Below, one piece after another: positions 9,267 through 17,412 of a DNA stretch of 64,000 nucleotides. The notes beneath the pieces were generated by a model. It was not told the DNA's origin. It was given only the letters and a program-made list of their open reading frames with translations, and made no database searches. Within the stretch, counting starts at the first letter, position 1. The number at the start of each line of letters is the position of its first letter. The stretch spans positions 372,001 to 436,000 of the forward strand of contig NC_067208.1 in assembly GCF_026262505.1 (NCBI RefSeq), given 5' to 3'. The position numbers and the translations under genes were made by a program. This DNA comes from Trichomonas vaginalis G3 (Eukaryota > Parabasalia > Trichomonadida > Trichomonadidae).

Positions 9267-10131
9267 ATGACAGAAATTGCAAATCTTCTACAGGTTCCAT
9301 TAAAACAAGGAACAAACAAAAGGGTGCATATAATAGAACTATGAAAGTTCCAGACGGAATGAAAGAATTAGTCCACATTGTTGCCGGTCTTCAAAAGGAT
9401 GTTAAACAAATAAAACGTTTTAACATTACCAGAAGCTCAAGCATATGCCAAACGTCACGGACCAAATTGGGAAGCACACGAAGCAGACATTACGGGTCAA
9501 ATGGAAAACCTGATGGAATAAATGAAGTTTTCGTTACTGATGGTCAAGGAAATATTAAAGTCATAAATGGGTATAAATTAACTATAACTGATTATCCTAA
9601 ACGTAAAGCATATAATGAACATTATCCTATGCAATTTGATGAAAATGGAAAAGCTGTTAAACAAAAACATTGGAGAAGGTGAAAATGGTCCAATTAATTC
9701 ATACCGTCATAATCCATATTCTTACTTCAATGAAGAATTAAATGCTATTGAAGGGACCGGATGGATTACCACGATTCTAACCAGTTTGATGGTCAATATG
9801 CAAATTTAAGACCTGAAATTCCAGCTAAGAAATTCTTTAAAGTTGCTTTATTCGATCCAGTTTTCGCAAATGTTAAGATGAACTTAAACAGCAATTCCAA
9901 CCAATTATAGTAGCAAGAATTGCATCAGGTGCTTTATCTCAAGCATTCAAAGATTTAATTAAGAAACCATTATATCAGCAACGAGGTTTAACTTATGATT
10001 TAGTTAAGGAATCAGATAAAAGAAAATTTGAGAAATCAGATGATTATAAGAATGCAATTAATGAATATATTCGGTCTATTAATTTCGATGAAAATGCTAA
10101 AAATCAACTTCATGAACAATACAGGAAATAA
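9267..10131 (+). pseudogene. Conserved virion-module gene of unknown function, frameshifted
   Basis: It starts [18 protein letters not shown] after a T-rich box. The frame then shifts several times, near 9325, 9415, 9680, 9765 and 9895, compared with Mav2. Recognisable blocks include [63 protein letters not shown], and a lysine-rich C-terminus. An intact form would be close to 290 residues. I do not recognise the family. Position between the ATPase and fibre genes suggests a structural or maturation protein. Mav2 (48442-49338) is broken at other places, so the ancestor was intact. Confidence 0.55.
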
Positions 10132-10190
10132 TAGATTCAAAAGTTCCAGCAAAATAAAAGTTTAAATATATTTTTTTATTTCGAATATAA

Positions 10191-10890
10191 ATGAGAAGAC
10201 GTTTCACTAGTCAAAAGAACACTAACGCAAAAGCAGAGATTACGGTTGGTTATAACGTAAATGATGATAAATCACGAATTATTCAAAATGTTAAAGTTAA
10301 TGTTAGTCCTGAATTAACAAGGTCAGCAACTCAACCAAATTTATTAACTCGTGACTTACCGAAGAATGAGGAGAATGAAGAAAACCATGAGAATGGAGAC
10401 CCAATCATTTTATCTGAACCTGGTAAAGAACCTGTTGAAATTCCCACTTATCCAACATACCCCCACCTCTTTCATCAAACATCGAGAACCCAGGAATCTA
10501 CGATTACAGTCGCAATGCGCCATATAAAATAGACATTAATTCTGAATTAATGAAAATTTACCGTGATATCATAACTGATAATTATGATTCAATAATAAAT
10601 TTAATTGACCAATCCGGTTTAATTATTTTACCTTATGAATCATTAATTCACATTATCGCCATTCTTTGTGATGTTCAGATTCAGACGTTAAGATTCAATT
10701 TTTCATAGATGATGAGGTTTCATGCTGCGGAACAGTTGCAAAAATAAATCCTATAAAGGATATTAGCACAATTAAGATATCAAAGAACGGAACAACAACT
10801 GAACTTCATTTAACATATAATGATATTTATAATAAAATAGTTGATGAATATAAAATATCACTTGAAAAATTCTTTGTTAAGGCTATTTAA
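10191..10890 (+). pseudogene. Unknown Maverick gene, two frameshifts
   Basis: The N-terminal half reads MRRRFTSQKNTNAKAEITV and continues to a Pro-rich acidic hinge. A C-run of five (six in Mav2) shifts the frame near 10463, and a missing A shifts it again near 10676. The C-terminal block (KIYRDII, LIILPYESLIHIIAILCDV, FFIDDEVSCCGTVAKI, KISLEKFFVKAI) is readable piecewise. A hydrophobic helix and a beta-rich end are seen; no function is recognised. Its stop overlaps the convergent gene 10887-11366 by 4 nt. Confidence 0.55.
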
Positions 10891-11366
10891 TATTCAAGCA
10901 TTAACATTATTGAATAATAATCCTTTGAATCATAATCAATAATAATTGACCTTTCGCCAGTTTCTATCGTTTGTTTTATTTCTTTTTGTTCCCCACTATC
11001 TGGATCGGTCATTGTAATTGTTTTTGTTATAGTATCTGCTTTATCTTTAACTTCAATCTTTTTTCCATCAGGATATTTAAACCAAAATTCCAAAAATTCG
11101 ATATTGTCAATCTGTTCATATTTTAATCTATCAATTACATTTTTAATACCATCTGAAAATCTTATGAAATGGTCATTATATGGGTTTGATTGAACTAAAT
11201 TTGAATGAAGTGAAATATAACCTGATGATGAATATGACATCGACTCATATTTTCTGAAAACACTAAAATTTATAACATGAATGAATTTCTTATTCGTTGA
11301 ATTTATGAATTCTTGAGGTAATCTTATTCTAGTTTTATTTATCACTGGAAAATAACGCTTTACCAT
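10887..11366 (-). CDS. Unknown Maverick protein (159 aa), possible virion jelly-roll protein
   Basis: Intact here and frameshifted in Mav2. It is beta-rich: FIHVINFSVFRKYESMS, GYISLHSNLVQSN, IDNIEFLEFWFKYPDGKKI, then a threonine-rich hairpin and YYSIMLMLEY. The HSNLV turn and the late FWFKYPDGK strand resemble the end of single-jelly-roll penton or minor capsid proteins of Polinton-like elements. This is weak pattern evidence. It is divergent from the next gene, with only 21 nt between the two start codons. Confidence 0.5.
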   Translation of the reverse strand: MVKRYFPVINKTRIRLPQEFINSTNKKFIHVINFSVFRKYESMSYSSSGYISLHSNLVQSNPYNDHFIRFSDGIKNVIDRLKYEQIDNIEFLEFWFKYPDGKKIEVKDKADTITKTITMTDPDSGEQKEIKQTIETGERSIIIDYDSKDYYSIMLMLEY

Positions 11367-11387
11367 ATTTTTAATCGTAATAAAAAA
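11367..11387. promoter_or_regulatory. 21-nt bidirectional Maverick promoter box
   Basis: The two divergent ATGs at 11366 and 11388 are separated only by TTTTTAATCGTAATAAAAAA-like sequence. On both strands it offers a T-run and a TCGTAATAA or TTACGATTAA core next to the start codon. Any core promoter for both genes must lie here or overlap the coding regions. Confidence 0.5.
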
Positions 11388-12125
11388 ATGTCAATTATCA
11401 ATATTATTTCGAATAATAACTGTGAATTAAATTTAACAGTTAGCGGAATTTATAATGTTACTCTCGTTTCTGTGAGTGGTAAATTTAATCCCATTCTTTT
11501 AGACCCTTCAGATTATATATCATTTATTAAAGATGACCATGAGCCGCATAGCGGCGGGGTCGTAGACCTAAAAACGTATGATATGTATATAAATAATGTG
11601 ATAACGAAATGGGATATTAACATGATTTTAAGTTATTTAAATGAATCATTTATCGTATGGTATGAAGAAAATTTTAAATCAAAACCTGATAAACTTTTTG
11701 AACTTGATGAAATAAATAATCTTATTAAATTTCCGCTGAAAATTAAATTTTGTACTCCTCGTCTTCGTTCATTGTTGGGGATATTAAATTTTGAAAAAGA
11801 TGTTGGGGATGTTTTGTATTCTGACACTGGTTCTAATTTCATTTTAATCAAATGTGATAAAGTTAATACCCCAATGAGATTTTCACATCAAACATTAGAC
11901 CCTAACTCTTACCCATCAATACAAAACATTTTATCCATCAACTTAAACATATTTTCTTTATCATATCCGTTTCAATTATCCGGGAATTCATTTATTCTTC
12001 ATTCAAAAGATTTATCAAATATTAAATTTAGAATAACTGACCTATTTGATTGTGATTTAGAATTTATGAATGAAATATTATGGCAATTTCAAATAGAAAA
12101 AATAGCTGATGAGATAACAGATTAA
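11388..12125 (+). CDS. Unknown Maverick protein (245 aa), penton/minor-capsid candidate
   Basis: The ORF is intact. Features include strand-rich LNLTVSGIYNVTLVSVSG, a helix DINMILSYLNESFIVWYE, and FPLKIKFCTPRLRSLLGIL. The ending FRITDLFDCDLEFMNEILWQ is a closing strand pattern also used by Polinton/adenovirus-like vertex proteins (I/V-R-I-x-D then L-x-F). Size fits a single jelly roll. I propose penton as the best guess and no more. A 27-nt double-hairpin insertion adds nine residues (PHSGGVVDL) relative to Mav2. The Mav2 copy is badly frameshifted. Confidence 0.5.
   Translation: MSIINIISNNNCELNLTVSGIYNVTLVSVSGKFNPILLDPSDYISFIKDDHEPHSGGVVDLKTYDMYINNVITKWDINMILSYLNESFIVWYEENFKSKPDKLFELDEINNLIKFPLKIKFCTPRLRSLLGILNFEKDVGDVLYSDTGSNFILIKCDKVNTPMRFSHQTLDPNSYPSIQNILSINLNIFSLSYPFQLSGNSFILHSKDLSNIKFRITDLFDCDLEFMNEILWQFQIEKIADEITD
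11543..11569 (+). repeat. Double-hairpin micro-element inside a CDS (27 nt)
   Basis: Hairpin 1 is GCCGC-ata-GCGGC. After a 2-nt spacer, hairpin 2 is GGTC-gta-GACC, then t. It has the same 5-3-5/2/4-3-4/1 geometry as the copy at 5900 but a different sequence. It is absent from Mav2 after 50763. Confidence 0.85.
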
Positions 12126-12149
12126 ATATTTATTTTTAAATCGTAATAA

Positions 12150-13922
12150 ATGATTAAACAACAGCAACCACAGACCATTACATACGCCATATATGCATAT
12201 AATTCAAAGACGGCAGAACAAACGCAAATGTTGAAATATGGAGATTTGGAGATAGTATTGAAAAATGACCATTTCGAATTCGTTTGCAAAGGTGGTGCAG
12301 TGATATCAAATATAAAAGAAATTTTATTTATGAATTCAAAAATTAAAGGAATAACGGATGATATAACATCAATTCCACCAGAAGAACAAAGATATTACGC
12401 ATTAAATGCATTTCCTAAAGTTTTGAAGATTGGAAGATTTAATTTAAATGAGGAATTCATAAAAGGTTTCCTAAATGACATAATGAAGAAGGCAGATAAG
12501 GAATATGTTAACGATGAGTTCGCATATGTGGCAAGTGTGTTAGTGAAGAAGGCATATAAGGAATATGTGGATGAAAAAGATAATGAAATTATAAAAAGGG
12601 TTGAATGGTACCATGAACGGACATCGAAGATTTTAGAAGGTAAAGCCAATACAGGGTGGGTTTCAGGATGTTTAGACCTTAAAGCGGATAAAACTTATGT
12701 TAACGATGAGTTAGGGAAGAAGGCAGATAAGGAATATGTTAACGATGAGTTAAATAAGAAGTCAGATAAAACATATGTTAACGATGAGTTAGGGAAGAAG
12801 GCAGATAAGGAATATGTTAACGATGAGTTAGGGAAGAAGGCAGATAAGGAATATGTTAACGATGAGTTAGCAAAGAAAGCAGATATATCATTTGTTAACG
12901 AAATATACCAAAGTTTAGTTGGAACAAAAAATATTGAAACTATTGTTGGCGACTTTTCTGTCAATGAAGAAAACAAATATTTTAGATGGGAGTTTGTACA
13001 GTCCTTAAGAAATGGTATACGGTATAAACTCATTCCGAAAAATAACAATGAAATGTATGTAGGCTATATAAAGAATAATGGCACACAAGTTAAAGTTCCA
13101 TTAGACAACAACTGCTACTTAAACTTATATGGAGACGAACAAAAGAAATATTTAAGAGTTTATGAAATGACAGATATGACGGATATGACATTGTCTAACG
13201 TAGCTCCAGCACCGTATTATTATGACTATGGTGTTGACGCACATGTAGACCCAAAAAAGCAAACATTATATTTAGATTATTATAGATATAAAAGATATAA
13301 TGCAATAGAAAAAACGAGAATAGTATACTATTATGAAGATGACAAAAATAAATATTATAGTCAAGATTTTACATACCCTGAAAACATAAGATTATATTAT
13401 AAAAAATATTCTGACACAAACCAGAAGAAACCCGAAATAGTTACACTATATTTTAAGTTCAAAAGAGACAATCCTATAATATCTCATATGTTTGATTTAA
13501 TGAACCCAGTAGGTTCTATTTATACATCTATGGATGTGAGAGGTCCTCAAGCAATGTTTGGTGTTGGTGCATGGGAACAAATAGTCGACAGGTTTTTGTA
13601 TTGTGCAAACTCTTCAAAGGAAACAGGGGGAAGTAAAACAATTACGGGTGAAAATTTACCTGCACACAGTCACTACATAGATTTAAGCACATCTCAAGCA
13701 GGTTGGCATAAGCATAGATATTGGGATTGGTCAGGAATGACAAAAGGTAAAGGATATGATGTTAAAGATGATGTTAAATTTGCCATAAATTGTTACTGGA
13801 GTGACACTCAGGGAGAAGGAAACCATACACATCGCGTTTCAGGATATACACAAACAACGGGACAAAGTAAAGATTACATGCCACCTTATATGACTGTATT
13901 CGCATGGTATAGAGTTCAATGA
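12150..13922 (+). CDS. Fibre-like receptor-binding protein with phage baseplate/tail-type C-terminal domain
   Basis: 590 residues. Residues ~110-250 hold a 13-14-residue repeat (KADKEYVNDELGK and variants), typical of trimeric coiled-coil shafts in phage fibres. From about residue 450 comes a block much like the C-terminus of phage baseplate wedge/tail-collar proteins: MNPVGSIYTSMD, FGVGAWEQIVDRFLYCANSS, GGSKTITGENLPAHSHYID, a later NHTHRVSG, and the end MPPYMTVFAWYRV. The LPAHSH and HTH histidine motifs bind metal at the axis of such fibres. The role would be attachment of a Maverick particle to a cell. The Mav2 copy has fewer repeats and three frameshifts. Confidence 0.8.
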   Translation: MIKQQQPQTITYAIYAYNSKTAEQTQMLKYGDLEIVLKNDHFEFVCKGGAVISNIKEILFMNSKIKGITDDITSIPPEEQRYYALNAFPKVLKIGRFNLNEEFIKGFLNDIMKKADKEYVNDEFAYVASVLVKKAYKEYVDEKDNEIIKRVEWYHERTSKILEGKANTGWVSGCLDLKADKTYVNDELGKKADKEYVNDELNKKSDKTYVNDELGKKADKEYVNDELGKKADKEYVNDELAKKADISFVNEIYQSLVGTKNIETIVGDFSVNEENKYFRWEFVQSLRNGIRYKLIPKNNNEMYVGYIKNNGTQVKVPLDNNCYLNLYGDEQKKYLRVYEMTDMTDMTLSNVAPAPYYYDYGVDAHVDPKKQTLYLDYYRYKRYNAIEKTRIVYYYEDDKNKYYSQDFTYPENIRLYYKKYSDTNQKKPEIVTLYFKFKRDNPIISHMFDLMNPVGSIYTSMDVRGPQAMFGVGAWEQIVDRFLYCANSSKETGGSKTITGENLPAHSHYIDLSTSQAGWHKHRYWDWSGMTKGKGYDVKDDVKFAINCYWSDTQGEGNHTHRVSGYTQTTGQSKDYMPPYMTVFAWYRVQ

Positions 13923-14000
13923 ACGCTCAATGTTTGTGAAACAAACTTTATGAGCTCCAAAAGAGCAAACAGCATAATTTAAATTTTTATTTTAGTATAA

Positions 14001-14135
14001 ATGAAGATTCTACCATATGGTGTTATTGGAAGAGATAAAGATGGAAACCCAATATTTGATCCAAAGTTAAAATTAAAGTTACTGACAAGACAACAACTTG
14101 AAAAGTTGCTGAAACCAAAACAGAATGAAAAATGA
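14001..14135 (+). CDS. Mini-ORF, 44 aa, with LLTR-helix motif
   Basis: An ATG directly after TTTTTATTTTAGTATAA opens 44 codons with a Lys-rich end. The segment KLLTRQQLEKLLK resembles KLLTKDEVNKMM in the next gene and RIITREEMIKMM at 15337. Three adjacent short genes with the same promoter box and motif are unlikely by chance. Function is unknown. It is absent from Mav2. Confidence 0.45.
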   Translation: MKILPYGVIGRDKDGNPIFDPKLKLKLLTRQQLEKLLKPKQNEK

Positions 14136-14195
14136 GAAAATGAGAAAATGAGAAAGAAAAAAAATTTAAATTATGCAATTTTATTTTTATCATAA

Positions 14196-14378
14196 ATGAC
14201 AAAATTAATTAAGCCAACTATTTCTAAATTAATGTTACCAATGAAATCATTTCGTGGAGTACTTATCCCAGGTTCTTCACAATTAGCCAGGGTAAGTGTT
14301 GGGACTCAAGGTGGAACATTAGCGAATCCATTCAAATTATTAACTAAAGATGAAGTTAATAAAATGATGATAAAATAA
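14196..14378 (+). CDS. Mini-ORF, 60 aa, with LLTK-helix motif
   Basis: Preceded by TTTTATTTTTATCATAAATG. A basic, Pro/Gly-containing N-terminus leads to the C-terminal helix KLLTKDEVNKMMIK. It belongs with the short genes at 14001 and 15337. It is absent from Mav2, which has a shorter segment after its fibre gene. Confidence 0.45.
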   Translation: MTKLIKPTISKLMLPMKSFRGVLIPGSSQLARVSVGTQGGTLANPFKLLTKDEVNKMMIK

Positions 14379-14444
14379 CTGATAACAAAATTTTATTTCA
14401 CTACTACCATAAAAACAGGTGAAAAAAGAGGTGATATCTCACCT

Positions 14445-14475
14445 AGCCGCTTTGCGGCTCTGACCCTTTGGGTCT
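14445..14475 (+). repeat. Double-hairpin micro-element
   Basis: Hairpin 1 is AGCCGC-ttt-GCGGCT. After a 2-nt spacer, hairpin 2 is GACCC-ttt-GGGTC, then t. It lies outside genes and is framed by AGGTGA/TCACCT. Confidence 0.7.
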
Positions 14476-14734
14476 CTTCACCTAAATTATATTTTAGGTC
14501 AAAGCTTCCACGAGAGAAAAGATTCCTCATTCGCTAAGGATTCCAAAAATGAAAAAATCATTGATTTCGGCTGAGAAAAAACAGCAAAACCCTTCTTCCA
14601 CGGGAACAAAGAAATAAAGAAGAAATAAAGAAGAAATAAAGTAAATTTTTTATTTATTCCCGTGGAAGATAGAGCACTTTTATGATACTTTTTATTCACG
14701 ACAAACAAGACAAATAAAGAAAATAAGAAAATAC

Positions 14735-14807
14735 GGCGCTGTCGCGGTTCGAACCACAGACCTTGACCCCTCCATAACACCACCTTAGACCACTGTGCTA
14801 CGTAGCC
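14735..14807 (-). other. Degenerate tRNA-like sequence
   Basis: On the minus strand, 73 nt contain an A-box match (TAGCACAGTGG, then TCTAAGG as in Leu/Ser-type tRNAs) and a B-box-like GGTTCGAACC. The T-stem pairs only with a 6-nt loop, and the acceptor arms do not pair. It is either a tRNA pseudogene, a tRNA-derived piece, or coincidence. Confidence 0.25.
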
Positions 14808-14882
14808 TGTCGACATAAGATTTTATAAATTGCATATTTGACGTAAATTTATTTCCCAGTTATTCAAAAATAATTAATTATT

Positions 14883-15245
14883 GAAGAACTGGAGGTGCTA
14901 CCATGCTACCATGTGCTACCAGGTCATTTAACTTCTATGAAAAAGTGTGACAACACGACATTTTGACAACACAGGAGGAGGAAGGTAGTTATGAATTATT
15001 ATTGAAGAACTGGAGGTGCTACCATGCTACCATGTGCTACCAGGTCATTTAACTTCTATGAAAAAGTGTGACAACACGACATTTTGACAACACAGGAGGA
15101 GGAAGGTAGTTATGAATTATTATTGAAGAACTGGAGGTGCTACCATGCTACCATGTGCTACCAGGTCATTTAACTTCTATGAAAAAGTGTGACAACACGA
15201 CATTTTGACAACAGTTCAGGAGGAAGGTAGTTATGAATTATTATT
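14883..15245 (+). repeat. Three tandem 121-bp repeats
   Basis: Units start GAAGAACTGGAGGTGCTACC at 14883, 15004 and 15125. They contain an internal CTACCATG repeat and TGACAACACGACATTTTGACA. Related ~119-bp units border the helicase cassette of Mav2 in inverted orientation. In Mav1 no gene lies between the repeats. Confidence 0.85.
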
Positions 15246-15262
15246 GAAGAACCTAAAAACAT

Positions 15263-15290
15263 GAGACTTTGTCTCCGGACTCTTTGAGTC
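15263..15290 (+). repeat. Double-hairpin micro-element
   Basis: Hairpin 1 is GAGAC-ttt-GTCTC. After a 2-nt spacer, hairpin 2 is GACTC-ttt-GAGTC. The same element occurs in reverse at 53062-53089 in Mav2. Confidence 0.8.
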
Positions 15291-15336
15291 ACTTCACGAT
15301 AAAATAAGTGATAACAAATTTTTATTTTTATCATAA

Positions 15337-15510
15337 ATGAATACCCCACAAGCTCAAAATTTACCACGAATCATAACAAGGGAGGAAATGATAAAAATGA
15401 TGCAAGAACATGTTAAAAATAACAAACCACTAAAATTGAGAAAATGTGGTTATGCGGTAATGATGGAAAGAGAGATGATGTCGAAGAGAATAAAAATTAA
15501 ATTTGGATAG
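15337..15510 (+). CDS. Mini-ORF, 57 aa, with IITR-helix motif
   Basis: An ATG follows TTTTTATTTTTATCATAA. It encodes MNTPQAQNLPRIITREEMIK and a basic Met-rich helix. The Mav2 copy (56044-56208, 54 aa) is intact with several conservative changes, which supports coding. It overlaps the convergent gene 15497-15769 by 14 nt. Unknown function, perhaps a small regulatory or DNA-binding peptide. Confidence 0.5.
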   Translation: MNTPQAQNLPRIITREEMIKMMQEHVKNNKPLKLRKCGYAVMMEREMMSKRIKIKFG

Positions 15511-15769
15511 AGTTTAAAAATTCATCTTTATTAAATTCATCTCTTCCAATCAATTTATTTATTCTATTAAATTCTTTTATTTTTGCTTCACTCAGTTTAA
15601 GGATTGAACGATAAGTTTCTAATTTTTCGATTATTTCTTTCCTCTCTTTATCGTTTTCAACCCCACCACATTGTGGCTTCTTTTTGTAATAACATATTTT
15701 TGATTTAATTCTGTTTAGTTTCTTTTTATATTCATCGTCTGGACTCTTGACTGCTTCGTTGTTACTCAT
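15497..15769 (-). CDS. Small charged helical protein (90 aa)
   Basis: It is Lys/Glu-rich and almost all helical by composition, with KKKLNRIKSKICYYKKKPQC followed by a leucine-spaced helix (IIEKLETYRSILKLSEAKIK). It lies 20 nt downstream of the integrase gene. Its start context (T-run, TTTCGTAAGAAAATGAGT) matches the TIR-proximal genes. Copies at 56205-56477 (intact) and 62385-62657 (one frame-restored block differs) show it is conserved. No family recognised. Confidence 0.6.
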   Translation of the reverse strand: MSNNEAVKSPDDEYKKKLNRIKSKICYYKKKPQCGGVENDKERKEIIEKLETYRSILKLSEAKIKEFNRINKLIGRDEFNKDEFLNSIQI

Positions 15770-15789
15770 TTTCTTACGAAATAAAAAAA

Positions 15790-17388
15790 TTAAATATTAT
15801 TTAAATATAATGGAGTAATAAAATAAATCGGAATTTCTATTAATGTATTGTTAACCTCAACTAATGCATTGCCGTTAATATATCTAACAAATTCAGCTAT
15901 TGTGTCAAATCTTCGTCTTCTTTTTGTCATTGATTTATCAGTTTTTCCATAATCGAGATGAATCAAAACTTTATCCCCCTGTTTAAAATTCATGAGCCCC
16001 GAATTAATTTGTTCACGTTTAACATCATTTAACCTTTCCATTTGCTTTCTAATATATTCCCATTCTTTTGAAATATCATTTTTCATTTCCACTGGTTTCA
16101 TGTTTATAGTTCTATGCCATGTATTATTGTAATAATATACTAACTGCTGTATGATGGAGTCATGATTTCCATCCCAGTATATCTGACCGTTAACCCCTAA
16201 CGCATCTCTAAGAGTTCTCATTACCGCATCAACTATTTTATTATGAAACGTATATGGAGAGGATGAAAAGTAAAAATTAATTTGTGGGAAATAATGAATC
16301 ATAGCTGCCTGAAATCCTTTATCACCATCACCCCTTATATTATCTACTCTTTCATGATCTAGTAAGTATTGTATAGCTCTTCTTGTTTCCTGTTCTGTTT
16401 TCCCTTTCACTGGAATGCAATATAAATATCTAGTGTTAATGTTAATGGCAAATAAATAAGTAACGTTTCCTCTTGAATATTCTAAATGATCGATTTCGTA
16501 TGAATATGGATATGGTGCAAATGAAGGGCGACTAAATTTTTCCTTTAACGGTTGAATTTTTGGGTCAGTTGGTTTATTTAATATTTTGAAATCCTTTTTA
16601 AAATCTTTTTGCTTCTTTAATGTTTGAAATGGATATAATAAAGTGAATGATGAAGGATTAACTGAAGGAGGAGGTACTGTCGTTGGAGGTTTTGGTATTG
16701 CAAGTGGTTTAATTTTATCTGCTTTGATTTTGGATGATGAAGTTTTAGTTGTTGATTTTCCTTTCATTAATTCTGGATGTATTCTATTCATTTGTTTTAA
16801 ATATGCTGTATATAAAGGTTTGATATACTTTCCCGCTTCGAGTTTATGTTGAAGGATGAATTCCAAAAGTTGATCTTCATTTAAAAGTCGGGCTGAATAT
16901 GGTTTAACTAATGAATCATAAATTAAAGCTTGTGCTTCATTTATGGTCTGAAGGACCTGGGCGTTTTGCACCTTTAGCTGTTGAACATTTGCTACTTTCT
17001 CTTTTGGTGTTGTTTTCGGCTTTTTCTTCTTTTGTTTTTGTTCCTTTGGCTTTTGCGGCTCAGGATTATATAATTTATATAATTTATATAATTCATCAAT
17101 ATCTTCTTCTGTTAATACTTTATTTTTGAAATCTTTCAATTGTTTAAGTTGTGATTTACTTTTTCCCTTTGAATATTCATTATTTTTAATTTTGTCTTTA
17201 ATTTTAGAAATTATTTTATCATGATATTTCAAAATTTCATTTTTATAATATGGATAATAATAATCCATATCATCGCCCGTTATATTGTTATCATATTTTT
17301 GGAGATATGCTTTTAAATCATAATAATCAAGAAAATTTTGATTAAATACTAAATCATCAATTAAATTTTCTAAATCTGCGTTATCCAT
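15790..17388 (-). CDS. Maverick integrase (retroviral-type rve DDE fold)
   Basis: 532 residues. The N-terminal ~260 are helical, Lys- and Pro-rich. The catalytic core starts near FAPYPYSYEIDHLEYSRG with the first Asp (~298). The second Asp is in IRGDGDKGFQAAM (~355). The third position is in KIVDAVMRTLRDAL (~386), where Asp stands where most integrases have Glu. A C-terminal SH3-like segment (FKQGDKVLIHLDY, RRRRFDTIAEFVRYINGNA) follows. It would cut the AGTAGTATATG ends and join them to 6-bp staggered target sites. The 30-nt double hairpin at 16945 encodes the linker KVQNAQVLQT. Confidence 0.85.
   Translation of the reverse strand: MDNADLENLIDDLVFNQNFLDYYDLKAYLQKYDNNITGDDMDYYYPYYKNEILKYHDKIISKIKDKIKNNEYSKGKSKSQLKQLKDFKNKVLTEEDIDELYKLYKLYNPEPQKPKEQKQKKKKPKTTPKEKVANVQQLKVQNAQVLQTINEAQALIYDSLVKPYSARLLNEDQLLEFILQHKLEAGKYIKPLYTAYLKQMNRIHPELMKGKSTTKTSSSKIKADKIKPLAIPKPPTTVPPPSVNPSSFTLLYPFQTLKKQKDFKKDFKILNKPTDPKIQPLKEKFSRPSFAPYPYSYEIDHLEYSRGNVTYLFAININTRYLYCIPVKGKTEQETRRAIQYLLDHERVDNIRGDGDKGFQAAMIHYFPQINFYFSSSPYTFHNKIVDAVMRTLRDALGVNGQIYWDGNHDSIIQQLVYYYNNTWHRTINMKPVEMKNDISKEWEYIRKQMERLNDVKREQINSGLMNFKQGDKVLIHLDYGKTDKSMTKRRRRFDTIAEFVRYINGNALVEVNNTLIEIPIYFITPLYLNNI
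16945..16974 (+). repeat. Double-hairpin micro-element inside integrase CDS (30 nt)
   Basis: Hairpin 1 is GGTCT-gaa-GGACC. After a 2-nt spacer, hairpin 2 is GGCGT-ttt-GCACC with one C-A mismatch. Mav2 (58378-58407) has GGTGT there, which pairs fully. It is shared by both elements, so the insertion is older than their split. Confidence 0.7.
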
Positions 17389-17412
17389 TTATATAAAAAT
17401 AAAATAAATGTT

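Larger units (their letters stand above)
14379..14882. other. Non-coding Mav1 segment with inverted repeats
   Basis: It contains a double hairpin at 14445, a hairpin whose arms are CTTCCACGGGAA and TTCCCGTGGAAG around 14590-14670 separated by an AAG/AAATAAAG-rich spacer, and a tRNA-like sequence near 14735-14807. An ORF across it on the minus strand is not convincing. Mav2 lacks most of this stretch. Confidence 0.5.

Noticed and set aside
12395-13048. Minus-strand ORFs rich in Ser/Phe/Leu over the fibre gene
   Set aside because: They are the antisense of the KADKEYVNDEL repeats.
14499-14816. 105-codon minus-strand ORF
   Set aside because: It crosses the tRNA-like sequence and an inverted repeat, has no homologue in Mav2 and biased composition. 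A shadow ORF is more likely.
14883-15245. Possible CRISPR-like array
   Set aside because: Units are 121 bp, direct and adjacent with no unique spacers, and the organism is a eukaryote.
15790-17388. Retrovirus or LTR retrotransposon integrase
   Set aside because: No reverse transcriptase, LTRs or 4-6-bp LTR-type flanks at the gene. It belongs to the Maverick gene set with PolB and packaging ATPase.
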